Shown one piece after another: positions 22,475 through 22,597 of a stretch of DNA of 22,597 nt. This stretch comes from CAXTTV01 sp964247295. Its GTDB lineage: Bacteria; Chloroflexota; Ktedonobacteria; Ktedonobacterales; Ktedonobacteraceae. The position numbers and the translations under genes are program-made. Numbering within the stretch: the stretch's first letter is position 1; each line of letters starts with the position of its first letter. The notes under the pieces are model-generated. The model had not been told where the DNA came from, searched no databases, and worked only from the letters and a program-made list of their open reading frames with translations. The DNA is taken from contig CAXTTV010000066.1 of the NCBI GenBank assembly GCA_964247295.1, positions 1 to 22,597 on the forward strand. The letters are read 5' to 3'.

Positions 22475-22597
22475 TTATATTCTTCTTTTATCAGTGTTTT
22501 AATATTAAAAACTTGTCATGTGTAAATATTGTGTATTCAGACTTTATTCATCTAATAATGGTATAGTTATCAATGTAGGGGAGAGAACATAAAAAAC
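22475..22597. other. AT-rich 3' region with a 14-bp AT palindrome and possible next promoter
   Basis: TTTTAATATTAAAA (22497-22510) is a perfect AT palindrome but is too weak in GC for a typical terminator. Further on, TTGTGT (22529-22534) and TAATAA (22553-22558) with 18-bp spacing, then purine-rich GGGGAGAGA near 22577-22586, suggest that another plus-strand gene begins beyond the window. Confidence 0.35.

Noticed and set aside
22497..22510. AT palindrome after the aldolase gene as an intrinsic terminator
   Set aside because: The stem is pure A/T with no GC core, too weak for a standard terminator.

Overview
The window (about 22.6 kb, moderate GC) looks like chromosomal DNA of a Chloroflexota bacterium, most likely a Ktedonobacteria-type organism. 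I infer this from soluble zinc-ribbon/Ser-Thr-kinase/WD40 fusion proteins lying in tandem, a YabN-type MazG, a PolX with a PHP domain, a CTC-type bL25, a fused double-ATPase ECF transporter and a zinc-ribbon membrane protein. No marker gene settles the taxonomy. I found no rRNA, tRNA, CRISPR array, prophage or complete insertion sequence.

Layout. (1) 1-3774, minus strand: two paralogous zinc-ribbon/kinase/WD40 genes; the left one runs off the window. The gap between them holds a good promoter whose start region lies in an 11/13 inverted repeat. (2) 4100-5399: a hotdog thioesterase and a convergent alpha/beta hydrolase, with a hairpin at their junction. (3) 5688-7113, plus strand: a single-domain response regulator 13 bp ahead of plsX. 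The plsX terminator lies inside the 3' end of the opposing glycosyltransferase gene. (4) 12923 down to 7110, minus strand: mazG (YabN type), a small protein with possible zinc ligands and polX form a tight operon behind a strong promoter; bL25 and a GT4 glycosyltransferase follow. (5) 12924-13613: a 690-bp non-coding stretch with twin GGAA-N4-TTCC palindromes 22 bp apart and a 152-bp MITE-like element with 26-bp terminal inverted repeats. (6) 13614-14129, plus strand: a zinc-ribbon protein with two membrane segments, ending in a 20-bp-stem bidirectional terminator. (7) 16885 down to 14334: alpha/beta hydrolase and YtcJ-like amidohydrolase joined by an ATGA overlap. (8) 17100-20613: an ECF-type vitamin/metal importer, with the presumed S subunit on the plus strand converging on a minus-strand EcfT-EcfAA' pair. 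(9) 20735-22474: an RsmC-like rRNA methyltransferase and a transaldolase/fructose-6-phosphate-aldolase-family gene, divergent with start codons only 3 bp apart.

Most genes are housekeeping or general metabolism (lipid initiation by PlsX, nucleotide clean-up by MazG, DNA repair by PolX, translation by bL25 and RsmC, nutrient uptake by ECF) mixed with signalling genes. Packing is very tight: convergent pairs share stop-codon bases (CTAG at 7110-7113, TTAA at 17792-17795), co-directional pairs overlap by 4-10 nt, and regulatory signals appear to sit inside opposing coding sequence. No complete novel defence or mobile system is evident. The best leads are the MITE-like element, the twin palindromes upstream of mazG, the uncharacterised mazG-polX operon protein, the response regulator-plsX pairing, the asymmetric ECF ATPase and the interlocked rsmC/fsa start region.
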